A stretch of 29,026 bases of DNA. Source: Saccoglossus kowalevskii (Eukaryota > Hemichordata > Enteropneusta > Harrimaniidae). Made by a program: the position numbers and the translations under genes. A model generated the notes under the pieces. The model saw only the letters and a program-made list of their open reading frames with translations. It was not told the origin of the DNA and did no database searches. Where the stretch lies: positions 18,525-47,550 of the forward strand of contig NW_003142857.1 of the NCBI RefSeq assembly GCF_000003605.2, written 5' to 3'. Below, in pieces: positions 8,171-19,200 of this stretch (within the stretch, counting starts at the first letter, position 1; each line of letters begins with the position of its first letter).

Positions 8171-9690
8171 AAACTATATATTAATGAGCCTTGACAGGTA
8201 CACTTGATGCATTAACGTATTTGGCCATGTCAGCACCTGCTGTATTAAGTAACTTGTTTAGATCATGTGTTAATAATTCAAGTCATTTGGTATTTGAAAT
8301 ATGTGTGCCCCTTTCCAATCGGGCACAATCTTGTAAGTAATTTTGACTCCTAACGTGCGACCAATAACACGATTTTCAGTGTTCTCGTTTGGACCGATGT
8401 CACCAATTAGCTTGTCCGTCACCTGTAGCCCAGTACACCGCCATTTAATTCATCTACATTTCATAAGGTTATTAATGCGATGAACCTTCCTACCTCCGCG
8501 TAATGTCCGCACAATGCTTTATTTATTTGTTAACCAAAGATAGCGTAGTCCAAAACACAAACAAGCATATCAGACAAATGATACCAGCCCCATATTTACT
8601 TACTAGCAAATTGATCAGTGGTTTGAACTCATCTTGTTAGTATGACTTATAAGATTCAAAACTTAAATTACTGTAAATACTTCATATTAGCTGGAAATAA
8701 TCTTCACTAAAAAAAGCTGTTTTAATGTTTTGTATGGAATTTATTTTTACTTATTTTTAATGAGTTGAATGTAAAATATAGTAACAAAATGATGTATGCG
8801 TTGCATTTGATTGAAAATAAATTCCTAGCAGAAATAAAGTATTTTACAGTAAGTCGTTTTCAAAATATACTTGAATTATTTTGTTTCATACTCATTTGAA
8901 TCTATTTATATATATTTTGGAATATATTTTTACAAAGTTTAAGTCGTTCTGTTAGTTGTAATTTATAATATTTGCTTGATCTACAAAAATGTTATGGTAT
9001 GACGTGATATCAGCGGAGTAATGGTTTGATGATTTTACCAGCGATACAATAACAAACTATTTTTGTTTTGAGATGGTGAATGGTGTAATTTCCACATTCC
9101 AATGTAGTTGGCGTTATTGTGCTTTAAAGAGTGGTAGTATAGTTATGTGATTGAATGCTTCGGAATTGCTGCCCGGCGGACAAAAAATCAACATCAACAC
9201 TGAATTATAATTATATAATACATATTTCCATGTTATATTACTTAATCTGTCCCTCTGCAATATCAATAACGCTACCCTCACATAGTTATAATTAAAATGC
9301 CTAAAGGCGAGGAAGTATCGTGTCTTTATTTATGTTGCTAAGTAACAGATGGGATGGAGAAATGTAAATTATTTTTCGCTACGTCAGAGTATTATGACAA
9401 ACCAATTGGCCATGATCACTGGAAAAATATGCCCAATATTAGTACAGAATGTGTTTTTTCCTGATTGTAACGTTCTTGTGTTGTTAGGCATTGTGCCCAT
9501 CACACGATAAAATGGTGAATAAATAACTCTGAAACTATTTGTAAAACGGTTGATTTAAGAGCAGTATGATAAGGTGTGTTAATTGGCAACGGATAGCACC
9601 ATTCCGTAAACACTGGTGTAACGGGCAAAGTACAGTCATTAACAGACTGTGGGTGCGATAGATGTTAGTGGAAGGGTGATTTTGTTCACT
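8171..9690. other. intergenic, AT-rich; possible LTR remainder, then 5' flank of the orphan ORF
   Basis: The first few hundred bases may be the rest of the gypsy 3' LTR. A short minus-strand open stretch near 8290-8430 could not be assigned. From about 8630 the sequence is AT-rich without features. The region before 9690 should contain the promoter of the downstream ORF, but no TATA box or other clear element stands out. Confidence 0.4.
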
Positions 9691-9707
9691 GAATCGTCGC
9701 TTTGTTG

Positions 9708-10571
9708 ATGACATTAATGGCTACGGCTGCTCAGGACGATCTCGGGGAGGTAAAAGTGGTACGTGGGCACGCAGCACGTGTGGATTTCCGTCAAGATATT
9801 GTGAACGTACGCCTGGCGACCTACGGTGTGACGTCGTCGCAGGCTGCTGTCATTGAAGGCAACAGAAAAGTTTCTTTGGTTCACGCAGATAACTCTACAA
9901 AATGGGTTGACGTTCAGAGCGAGGTGCACTGGGTCGGTCACGGAGCGCGCGTCGTTATATTCAGCGTTACAGGTACATCCTCTAAACATTTATTTCCGTG
10001 TTTCAACAAACTTAAAGGTGCCAAGACAGAAATGAGCGAATCCAGCACTATAGAGCCGCCTGCTGATGGCAAGTCATTCGGCGTTAGAGTGAAAATCCGC
10101 GATAGCAAGCTGGTTGAATGTGTTGGGTTTCAACATAATGAGAACGATGTGGGTGATCATGACAGCTATGGGGACACTCTGGTGAAATTAGAAGAAATAC
10201 AGGAGTTTCTGACAGGAAAACCTTCGCGTTTCGGACCCTTCGTACTTAGGTGTTGGCACGATAAAACGGACGAAGAGCAGAAATGGATCTTGGACTGTGC
10301 CCAGCAGTCGATAGCGCGATCAATGAAAACGTTACACTTTAGCACAGGCGAGGAAGCTGACACGCTCAATCAAACGAATGATCTTTTGAATCTCGGGCAT
10401 AAGCTGAAGGAGGAATTACGTCGCAAAAAACTACATAAGAAAACACCAGACATGCAACTGGAAACGACTTGTCGTCGGATGGTGCTGTTATTAGATGAAC
10501 TTGAAATTTTGACTGTTGCTAAGGATGACGTCAGATCATGGTTGTCACCGTTATCTGCACTGGGAAAATGA
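9708..10571 (+). CDS. unknown intronless protein, 287 aa
   Basis: I do not recognise this protein. The frame is open from an in-frame TGA at 9690-9692 to TGA at 10569-10571, so the N-terminus is bounded. The first ATG is 9708, with a second at 9717 (ATGGCTACG, G at +4); neither has a purine at -3. An 864-bp open frame with mixed codon use in such AT-rich DNA is unlikely by chance. Residues 1-100 look beta-rich and soluble (alternating hydrophobics around VRLATYGV, VIEGNRKVSLVH and ARVVIFSV). A polar linker follows, then from about 175 a helical, charged half with WILDCAQQSIARSMK, a basic LKEELRRKKLHKK and a C-terminal leucine-rich helix. There is no signal peptide, membrane segment or zinc-finger pattern. 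It could be a lineage-restricted single-exon gene or a domesticated or retroposed copy. No flanking repeats or poly(A) tract were seen. Confidence 0.72.
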   Translation: MTLMATAAQDDLGEVKVVRGHAARVDFRQDIVNVRLATYGVTSSQAAVIEGNRKVSLVHADNSTKWVDVQSEVHWVGHGARVVIFSVTGTSSKHLFPCFNKLKGAKTEMSESSTIEPPADGKSFGVRVKIRDSKLVECVGFQHNENDVGDHDSYGDTLVKLEEIQEFLTGKPSRFGPFVLRCWHDKTDEEQKWILDCAQQSIARSMKTLHFSTGEEADTLNQTNDLLNLGHKLKEELRRKKLHKKTPDMQLETTCRRMVLLLDELEILTVAKDDVRSWLSPLSALGK

Positions 10572-10606
10572 CTTTTGTAACGATTTGTATAATACTTGAA
10601 GCACCT

Positions 10607-10702
10607 CAGTCGTCGTTACGCCGCGTCATGTTGATAGAGGTCCCACGCCGCATTCAACGCGTGTAATATACAAGGTTACACGAACGCGCTGCGTGACGAC
10701 TG
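10607..10702. repeat. imperfect inverted repeat (stem-loop) 36 bp after the orphan ORF
   Basis: CAGTCGTCGTTACGCCGCG (10607-10625) pairs with CGCGCTGCGTGACGACTG (10685-10702), with a 3-base bulge and one mismatch, around a 59-bp loop. Within the transcript it would form a GC-rich hairpin in the 3' UTR. The arm shares AGTCGTCACGC with the MITE termini at 4988, so it may be a deleted relative. Confidence 0.6.
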
Positions 10703-13700
10703 TAGCGCATTGGTATAATCCATTTCGCGTTGTATTCAGTCCCAGTAACACCAAATGTTCTAAATGTATTCCAACGTCACTGCAACAATTATACAAATTG
10801 TCGATTTTAATGTTGCTTATCTGTTGTTTACGTGATTAATTAGTAACCGTGCGTAATTCTTGATGTCGTCACTCTTCTAGATGATGTATTATTTCGTGTT
10901 ATTTATTAATGAATTATTATTGCCACAGTGTGTATTCTACTAACAATTTTCGAATGTAAAAAAATCTTTGCCCACAAAAATGATATTGTAAGTAAGATAC
11001 CATGAAATTGAAACCCTGCTTAAACGTTTCTGGGTATGTTTTAAATAGTTTGTTGGTATATGAGACAGGCATGTGAGTAAACGAAGCTTATATGCACGTA
11101 TGCGATGACCATGCTGTTAAATGCATGTTCATGTCTTATATATATTAACAAAGTAAAAATAACATCATGCCCAAACGATGTCAACATTCGAACCGTGAAA
11201 AAACAACAAATAATCATTCAACGATATAATACAATATATGGTCGAATCTATAATGATATATATACCTCAAGACAAACAGACAGGAAGTGACATCAGGTGT
11301 TTCCATGTAAGCACATTCTGTTTCACGTGTGCATGCACCCTCATTTATATTCAAATGAGACTTGTTTGATCTGTCAGTCACATATATAATAAAATGTCTA
11401 CATCATGAATAAATAAAAGATAAATGTTTTGTTATGAGTGTGAGCTGTCGATTCGCCATACTCATAGGAACACTTGTGGCTCGTAATATTAATATACATA
11501 TAGAAGCTTACTCATAAATGCACATATCTAGAATTTATTCATTTTGCAATAAATTGCACTCCAGGGCAATATAATAATATTGACTTTAAAAAGTTGGGGT
11601 CGCCAGGCTAATTTTCGTGAAAATGATAGATGTATTTTAGTGAATATTGGCCATTTTGTCAGGATTACAACGCTTTTACTATAGGCTTCCATGGCAGAGA
11701 TATTATGTCAAATTGTAGGCTGGTTACATAGACTGAAAAAAAATGTATTGTGACTGACGGGGCAGTTTTTATTGTCCTAAATTGTTTCAAAAATCTAGGT
11801 TTTAAAAAGTGTAAAAAAAAATGAAATTTTTCTTCAACATTGTGATTTATGGAATTATTCGAAAAAAAAGTTCCTCAATAAACGTCACTATAACACACAA
11901 AAGCAATGCATGATATTGCATGGTACCATGGGCCAATATAGTTCACACAATAAACCAATGAATTGTTATGTCATTGCGATTTCTCATTGTGTCACATTGT
12001 GTATTTCACGACACGTGGTATACAAAATCAGATCAGGTGGAGTACATATAATTATAGTATGAATTAATAAATAAGAGCGCTGTGACTACTTGTTAGTGGG
12101 CTGCATTTACCATTGAACACTGTTTCTGTGCTCACCGAGACGGGTCGGACCCCCGGTCTAATACCTTTTGATAAAAAAAAACAGTTAGTATGTATAACGA
12201 TTAGACTGTCAATAAATCTTTCATGTAATAAATGAGTACAACTTGTACAACTAATGCCTCGTCTTAGTCGTTTTTGTATTTGTAATATATCATACATAAT
12301 ATGCATTCATACCACTGATTTATCGGAGTAGTTTATGCAATGTACATGACTTTAACTACCAACCATTTGACCGTTGACCGGTGCCTTAGTATTTTAATAT
12401 CTATGCGAATACGCAATTGTGACGAAGACTTTTTTTGTATTCATTATCATCCTTGTTTTACTAAGTATGTGCTTCACGCCTAAAGCTTTGTAAAATTATC
12501 GTATTTTTATTAGCTATCGAGTAATGACAAACGGTTACACGAGCCTACTGATTGCTGGTCCATCATGCCACTACAATGACTTGACAAGCTAGCAGAATGG
12601 TTAATATAGGATTCACAAACAAACGACGCTGTATATATCTTAATCGCCGTCGGTGCGCACTTTTTTGAGTTTACGTGATGAAATATTGCCTGCAATCGTA
12701 AAATTAAAAAAGGTGATCGGTGATCTTATGAATATTCATATACCAATCGTCTCAGACTAATCGATTTCAAATGTAAAATATATTCAGTCTTTCATTTGTT
12801 GGTACGGACAAATCTCAGGGTAACGTTAATATGCAATTTAAGTCGTTGAAATAGCGGCTTACAAGGATTGTTGAAAATATTAACTTTTTGACTGTGTTTC
12901 AATGATTTTCATCAAATTCGTTTGGACTCTACTTTTGTTTTATACAATATGCATTATACTCATTTATGTATGACGTCGTTTGATTAAACTGTAAGTCTTT
13001 CACGTGACGTACGTATGAAATGCAATTTGCCTAGTTATTTATGTAATACATTATGTCTATCAATTTTTACAGGTTTATTCTTTTTTTATTTATACAATTG
13101 TAGTTAAGTTGAATGTTTGAGAAAAAAATATTTAGATTTTTTGTAATTTCTAGGCAGTGATTAATTACTGCAATTATAGGTATATCAATACACATTTTGA
13201 TTTTGATGAAATTGCATATTTCATTTGATATTCGGCAAATATATTATGTGCGTCATGTTTAATCATATAATTACATATATTTACATTTAATTGTTAATGT
13301 TTGTAACTGATTTTTCTGGTATTCCTTGCATTTCAGAAAATACTTACACTAGAGAAATGCCGAATGAATAGACCCAAAGTATGCACACTGGTTTAATCAC
13401 AATTTTATTGCTCGCTGGTCAGACACCAAGTGACCGACTTCCAATTTTCTACTACAATTGCATTCACGTCTGTTAAATATCTAGGCGTATGTCATGTTAT
13501 CTACCAATTGTTGTTACAAGTCATTGACGGATTACGTACTTTCTAGGTATTTACTCCCATGGGTTAATAGCTTTGCAGACACTTACAGCATATTTATAAA
13601 TACAATACTAGTACGTATTTACCATTCGGTAAAATATACGCCTATAACATGCTTGCTGGTGACGACGCATGACTTAAACCCCATCGTACGTGATTCTCCA

Positions 13701-15700
13701 TCACCCCCCCCCCAAGACGGCTCCAGTTAGCGTGCAAATCGAATCTGTGACGTCATAAACAACGTGCAGAAAATGTTTCTCCGACGAAACTGCACATTTT
13801 TTCAAATGAGAATGACGTCTGTTACATATTTGAACAAGACCTTTTGAGGTTTTACAGTTAATTAAGTTATGTTATATTCTCTGTCAGACGTTATTTTACT
13901 TCACGTGTGTCCTGTCATTATCGCATGAACCTGTTTGACCTTGAACAGTTACAATAATTAAAAACAGGATTAAAAATGTGATGTGTCTACGAGCAAACAT
14001 TTTCTTCAGTGGGATGCGTTGAAATTGAATAAAACTAAGCACGGAATTTATCTATGTTTTAAATACCATTAGGATATCCGCCTTGTACATTTACAAACGG
14101 ATAACAAATTCATAAAAATAAATTATCGCTTAAACTAGTTGGTATACTATCCTTTTCTTAGTCTTGGTTTATTTTGTTTGACGGTAATTTGTTATTGATA
14201 ATAAGGTAATTGGTATACAAACGCTTTCGTGTCACATGACCACGTGATCAGCTTGCTGAGGTATTCCACAAATTAAATAAATGTGTTGCTCGATTCGCAT
14301 GTGTTTACCAAAATCGCGTCACATAATGCGACCCCACCAACACATTGAAGATACTTAACTTCAATCGGGTAACGTCTCGTTCAATGAACTAAATACTACA
14401 GCTCATAGGATATATATACGCACACAGGAGGGTAAGTTTTTATTTACAAATCGGCGAGTCAACACAAAGGGTCAGTCAGGTAATTGGTGACATATCACCG
14501 TCATCTATTAAGTATTAATCCGCCATCGCTCACTACCATGCATGAGGCACTGAGTTTGTATATCACTGGATGATGTCATCGCTTTGGTATGCAGATGACC
14601 ATTATGCCATATTTGGAACAACGTGTACAACAATGACATCATTATATCGTTAAATTGCTTTTTTCAACTCTTCTTCCACAAATGTGTCCTCATCAGTTGT
14701 TATTGGAAATGGCTACTATGGTGGGTGATTTGAATAAACAAAATCATTCACACCTGTGTGATTTGTGTTTTTCGGAAATGTACGTGCTTGTGTGTAGGGC
14801 AGGGAACAAACCTCGTGTTGAGCACTCTTTACAAAAATCAGGCATGATTAAGTCCGATCCTGATAAATTAAATCGCACGCATATTTAAAGTGAGTTCAAT
14901 ACTACTTCTGTCATGCAATTTTCACGTATCATGGCTGCCCCCCCCCCCACACACACACACAACATACAGTACAAGATTAAATCGTTGTTTGTTTCCACTG
15001 ACAAATGTCAACAGTAGTAGGTTCATAGTGTTTATTTTGTTCTCCTGTGTTATGTTAATATATAACTTTTATATATCGTATTGAGACTCAGCGTAAACAA
15101 TCCATCGCTACACGTAAGGTGGCACGGAAAGACGTATGAAATAGATGCGTTAATTACGCAAAATCGTGTACCCGGGAAATCATGTCGAATTAATAATAAT
15201 AATTGTTTATGTGAAAAAATACTAAAATCGCAAAACCTGGAGGGTTAAATAAGGGCCATGTTTTATAGTGGTTTAATTATTAATGACTGTTTCTAACCGC
15301 CGTGACCTTATATTGTTCATAAAGCACGTATACAAATTCTGAAACGATAACGTCATCATTTTAAAACATGAAAAACTACACAAACTCCATATTAAATAAA
15401 TTGATCAACGAATATCAGGTTGTTATATGACATGTTTTATAACATATTTAATGCATGCACAATTGTTGTATTTCGTTTTCAATTGAAGGAAGGTGTTTAC
15501 GGGTGTTCCGTCCTCGTTCGAGGCAAAACTAATTTCGCCAGGTTTGCTCAAATTCTTCTTTTATTGCTGTGTAGTTTAAATTAATTTAGATTGGAAAATA
15601 TATTCCACGCGAACGTGAGCGACTAGAGACGACCACGGAGCAGGATTCGTGGACGGCGGTTTTAAAATGAGCTTGTAGCGAGTCGGGCTCAAAGTTCACC
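10703..15700. other. ~5 kb without a recognisable gene
   Basis: AT-rich sequence. All open frames are short and show no splice-compatible protein-like segments. It contains a C-run at 13706-13716, a C11(AC)n stretch at 14938-14961, and a sequence near 11686-11750 that resembles 19300-19370. The 3' end of the orphan transcript should fall in the first part; no convincing poly(A) site could be chosen. Confidence 0.55.
14938..14961 (+). repeat. C11(AC)n simple repeat
   Basis: A run of eleven C followed by about six AC units. Confidence 0.85.
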
Positions 15701-15763
15701 AACAGCCGAATAGATTTATATCGCGAGTTGGGCAGTTACAGGCTGATACAGCAGGTGTCAGTC

Positions 15764-15773
15764 GTCACGTGAC
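15764..15773. promoter_or_regulatory. GTCACGTGAC E-box palindrome upstream of the Mesh-like gene
   Basis: A perfect 10-bp palindrome identical to the CLEAR-type/USF/MITF E-box, 77 bp before the TATA-like element. If used, it would link the gene to bHLH-Zip factors. Inference from motif and position. Confidence 0.4.
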
Positions 15774-15849
15774 TTGAGCAAACCTTGGCAAGAACTTCGA
15801 TATCACCGAGCGGGAAATGACGAATACATGACGCGCCGTATTTTTTCTA

Positions 15850-15860
15850 CATAAAAAGGC
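15850..15860 (+). promoter_or_regulatory. TATA-like element, Mesh-like gene
   Basis: CATAAAAAGGC resembles a TATA box. From about 15880 to the ATG at 16142 there is no other ATG, as expected for a ~260-nt leader. Confidence 0.4.
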
Positions 15861-16141
15861 ATAGAAACTTGTTACACAAAAATTGAAGTAAGCATCGCCG
15901 AATTTGTGCGGAGGACTTTTGGTAAAAATATTTTCGTATCTGTAGTTCGTGTAAAGAAAAGTTTGAAGGCACGCATCCGTGAAGATTTTAACACCCCTCC
16001 GTGGGCAATTTAGAAAGGTCCGATTGCCTTATCTCCGACCCCATCAGGAATCTTCGGTAAACTGTCTTCAACAGCGTACATTTTGAAGAGAAAATAGCTG
16101 AGTCCTTTTTCCAAAATTACACCTGGAAATACTCGGCAAAT

Positions 16142-16211
16142 ATGTCAAGGGACGTTAGGATACGTGTTTTTATCCTCCTAATGACGGCGACATTTGTTCA
16201 GCCGCAATACG
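16142..16211 (+). CDS. mesh-like: Mesh-like exon 1: start and signal peptide
   Basis: 70 nt, ATG in context AAATATGT, 23 codons plus one base, donor ACG|GTAAGTCA. It was placed because it encodes a signal peptide and its leftover G plus AA of exon 2 keeps the frame (Glu24). A 7.9-kb first intron follows, so the pairing of these two exons would need transcript support. Confidence 0.7.
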
Positions 16212-19200
16212 GTAAGTCATTTTATGATCCAATTGTCAGGCGTTAAGGTGTGCGCTTAAAGACCGCCATTTTTTATGTGATGTTAGTAGTTAGTTTGGGG
16301 TCAAATGAGGATACGTGTTGTTAATTTCAAAAAACAGGGCTTAAAAGAAAATAATCACTTTCTTGTCCGATTTCATACGATGGCTAAGTATGAAAAGACC
16401 ACAATAACATGTATATTTTAGTTTACTAAACATATATACATTACGTAGCTAGCGGTTTTTACATCAATTCTGCTCAACAACTCTGAAACATGGTTTCAAG
16501 GTTGTTGTTTTTTTTCTTTGCATTTTTGAAAATATCTCACGATGTTTTATTGTGGGCAATAACATCTCGGTTACTTATGTCGATATCATTTTTAAAATTA
16601 ATACGGGAACTTTTGAAACGTCGCTTTGGCACCTTTTTTCAAAATGGCGGACGTGCAACAAGTGTGATCCGTTTTTTGTTTTTTTTTTATCGCGGCAGGT
16701 GAGTAATTCTAAAATGCTTGTATTCTCCATCTTTCGCTGTCGAGATGGATCCAAACATTTCTCGGTTCTCGGGAAAATAACGTTCCCGCATGTGTGTCTA
16801 AAAATAGTGTTTATCAGGACGTTTTAATGTGTCTTTTAAAACCGAATACTTGTAGGGGTGCATTTTTGCATTGCTAAGGACGAGACTGAAGTAACAGTCT
16901 CACGCACGTAGCCTCGTTTTGAACCAACGCCATGTTGTGTGCATGTCTGAACGATGATATATAATTTCGTATTTTTAAGTCAAAGCATGTTTTCATTAAT
17001 GTACCAATAGGAATTTGGCAATTTAATAATTTTTATACCAAGCACAAATGAAACGAAAAATGTAAAAACGAAAAATATTAATATTCGGGTGAACCATGTG
17101 TGTAATGTTTGTTTTTAGAAGCCAATCATGTTTCTAGTTTAGTTCATGTTCAAATATAAATATAACTTAACTAGTGAAATAAATTAATTAAAATAAATTC
17201 AAAATTATGAATTAAATTTAATTTAAAAAAAATAATAATTATTATTATAATTATATTATAATAATATAATTATTATTATTAACATTAGTGTTTTAGTAAA
17301 TTGGTTTCAATTGTAATATGTTTCAGAGTGTGTGCAAAAGAACGCTACCATGTTTTGTTTTTTGTACAAAATTTGTTTCCAGTTTTTAGTATTTATGAAC
17401 AATAACTAACTTCACACTCATGTTCATTTTCATGTCTAAGTTTGTTATTGACAAGTTAGATGGTGGCTGATACAGCCGCATTTTTGACATATTTTACCAC
17501 TTATTCATTAAGACGTAGGCGTGGTGGTGACACCTACTAAACAACAAACATCCCACGCTGTTTTAGTTTGTTTCGCAATGTTTCATTTTCTATGTGAAAA
17601 TAAATCTTTATTTATAGAGCAAATAATTGTCGAAATTCACAAGTCCGGTGAACCATTCGCCAAATAACCATAAACCGTCTATCAGTTGTTTCATGCATTT
17701 GTATTGGCAATTACACGATTGTTTGGTACTCCTTGATAGTAAAACAAATGGAGTATGGGATAAATTGTTTATTTTCCAGATCAATAAATCTCTCTCTCTC
17801 TCTTTTATTCTCATGAAAATGTATTTGTTTTCGTCATTTATAAATTGTGACAGATTTTTTCAAAGAGGCGGTGACACTCACATTTTTAACAGACGCACGC
17901 GATCAATAGAAACTCGAATATATTTTCCCCGAGTCTAATCAGAACCCATGTCTTTATTTCATCCTGGCTCAACAACCATTGTTATGTGTTAGTCACCCCA
18001 TCCCACGCTTTCCATCCGACTCCTAGCACAGAAAAAAGTGTTAGTCATCCCATCCCACGCTTTCCATCCGACCCCTAGCACGGAAAAAAAGTGTTAGTCA
18101 CCCCATCCCACGCTTTCCATCCGACCCCTAGCACAGAAAAAAAGTGTTAGTCACCCCATCCCACGCTTTCCATCCGACCCCTGACACAGAAAAAAGTGTT
18201 AGTCATCCCATCCCACGCTTTCCATCCGACCCCTAGCACAGAAAAAGGTGTTAGTCACCCCATCCCACGCTTTCCATCCAACCCCTAGCACAGTAAACAG
18301 TGTTAGTCACCCAATCACACGCATTTCACCCGCCCCTAGCCCACAAAGTAGGATTATTCATCCCATGTCACGCTTTCCATCCGCCCCTAGCCCACAATGT
18401 AGGATTATTCATCCCATGCCACGCATTTAACCCGCCCCTAGCTCCCCATTCAATCAAGCACAAAAGGTAGGGATGTGTATCTAATTACTTTTAAACCCAC
18501 CCACTTCCAGACCAATGTTTTTGTTATTACATACCGACTTCTAGACACAAATGCTAGACTGATATAAGTACTGCAAGACACAGTGCCACGTGATGATGCC
18601 ATATATTTCCCAAGAATTTTTGGAGATTTCTCGAGCCTTTTATATTAAAAATATCCTGCAACTTCTAGACGTGTCACTATTGATAACCACTTCTATAGCG
18701 ACCTGTGTGAAAACTATACCCCAATCGGGCGGCACGCATCCGTATAACTTTTCTAAGAGAGAACCCATTCCCAGGCTCCTAGCCCAGAAAGTATTGTTAG
18801 TCATCCCATCCCATGCCTTCCACTCGACATACAATACACGTGATCAATGACTAATTTTATTTTTATGTTTTCGCCAACATAAACATTTTACTTTTTTTAC
18901 TCTTAATACTTTAAGATCACCATAATATTATCTAATAATTTTTGTGATGGAACCAGTTTATTTTGTCATTTGTATACCGGACAGACAACACGTGGGTACA
19001 TTACCTCATCTTTATATTTCGGACTTTGAACCATATATTAATCATGTTTATCAAATATAAAAACACGTATTAGAAATCTCGTGTATTGACTCCGTGATTT
19101 TGACGGGTAACAGCGGGCTTTGCTCGAACGTGTTTTTTTATTAAGGCAGTTTGCTACCATAATAATATTCAAAAATCCCCGAGATCCAGCAAGAGGGGTT

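Noticed and set aside
8290-8430. Minus-strand open stretch of about 45 codons
   Set aside because: Some protein-like character, but no start, splice sites or recognisable family; it may be LTR sequence.
16490-16827. Overlapping small ORFs in Mesh-like intron 1
   Set aside because: Low-complexity Phe-rich translations from T-runs, with no conserved pattern.
17986-18440. CRISPR-like array or a Pro/Ser-rich repeat protein (open frame 18248-18430)
   Set aside because: Units are contiguous with no unique spacers, the host is animal, and unit lengths of 51-53 bp do not keep one reading frame across the array.
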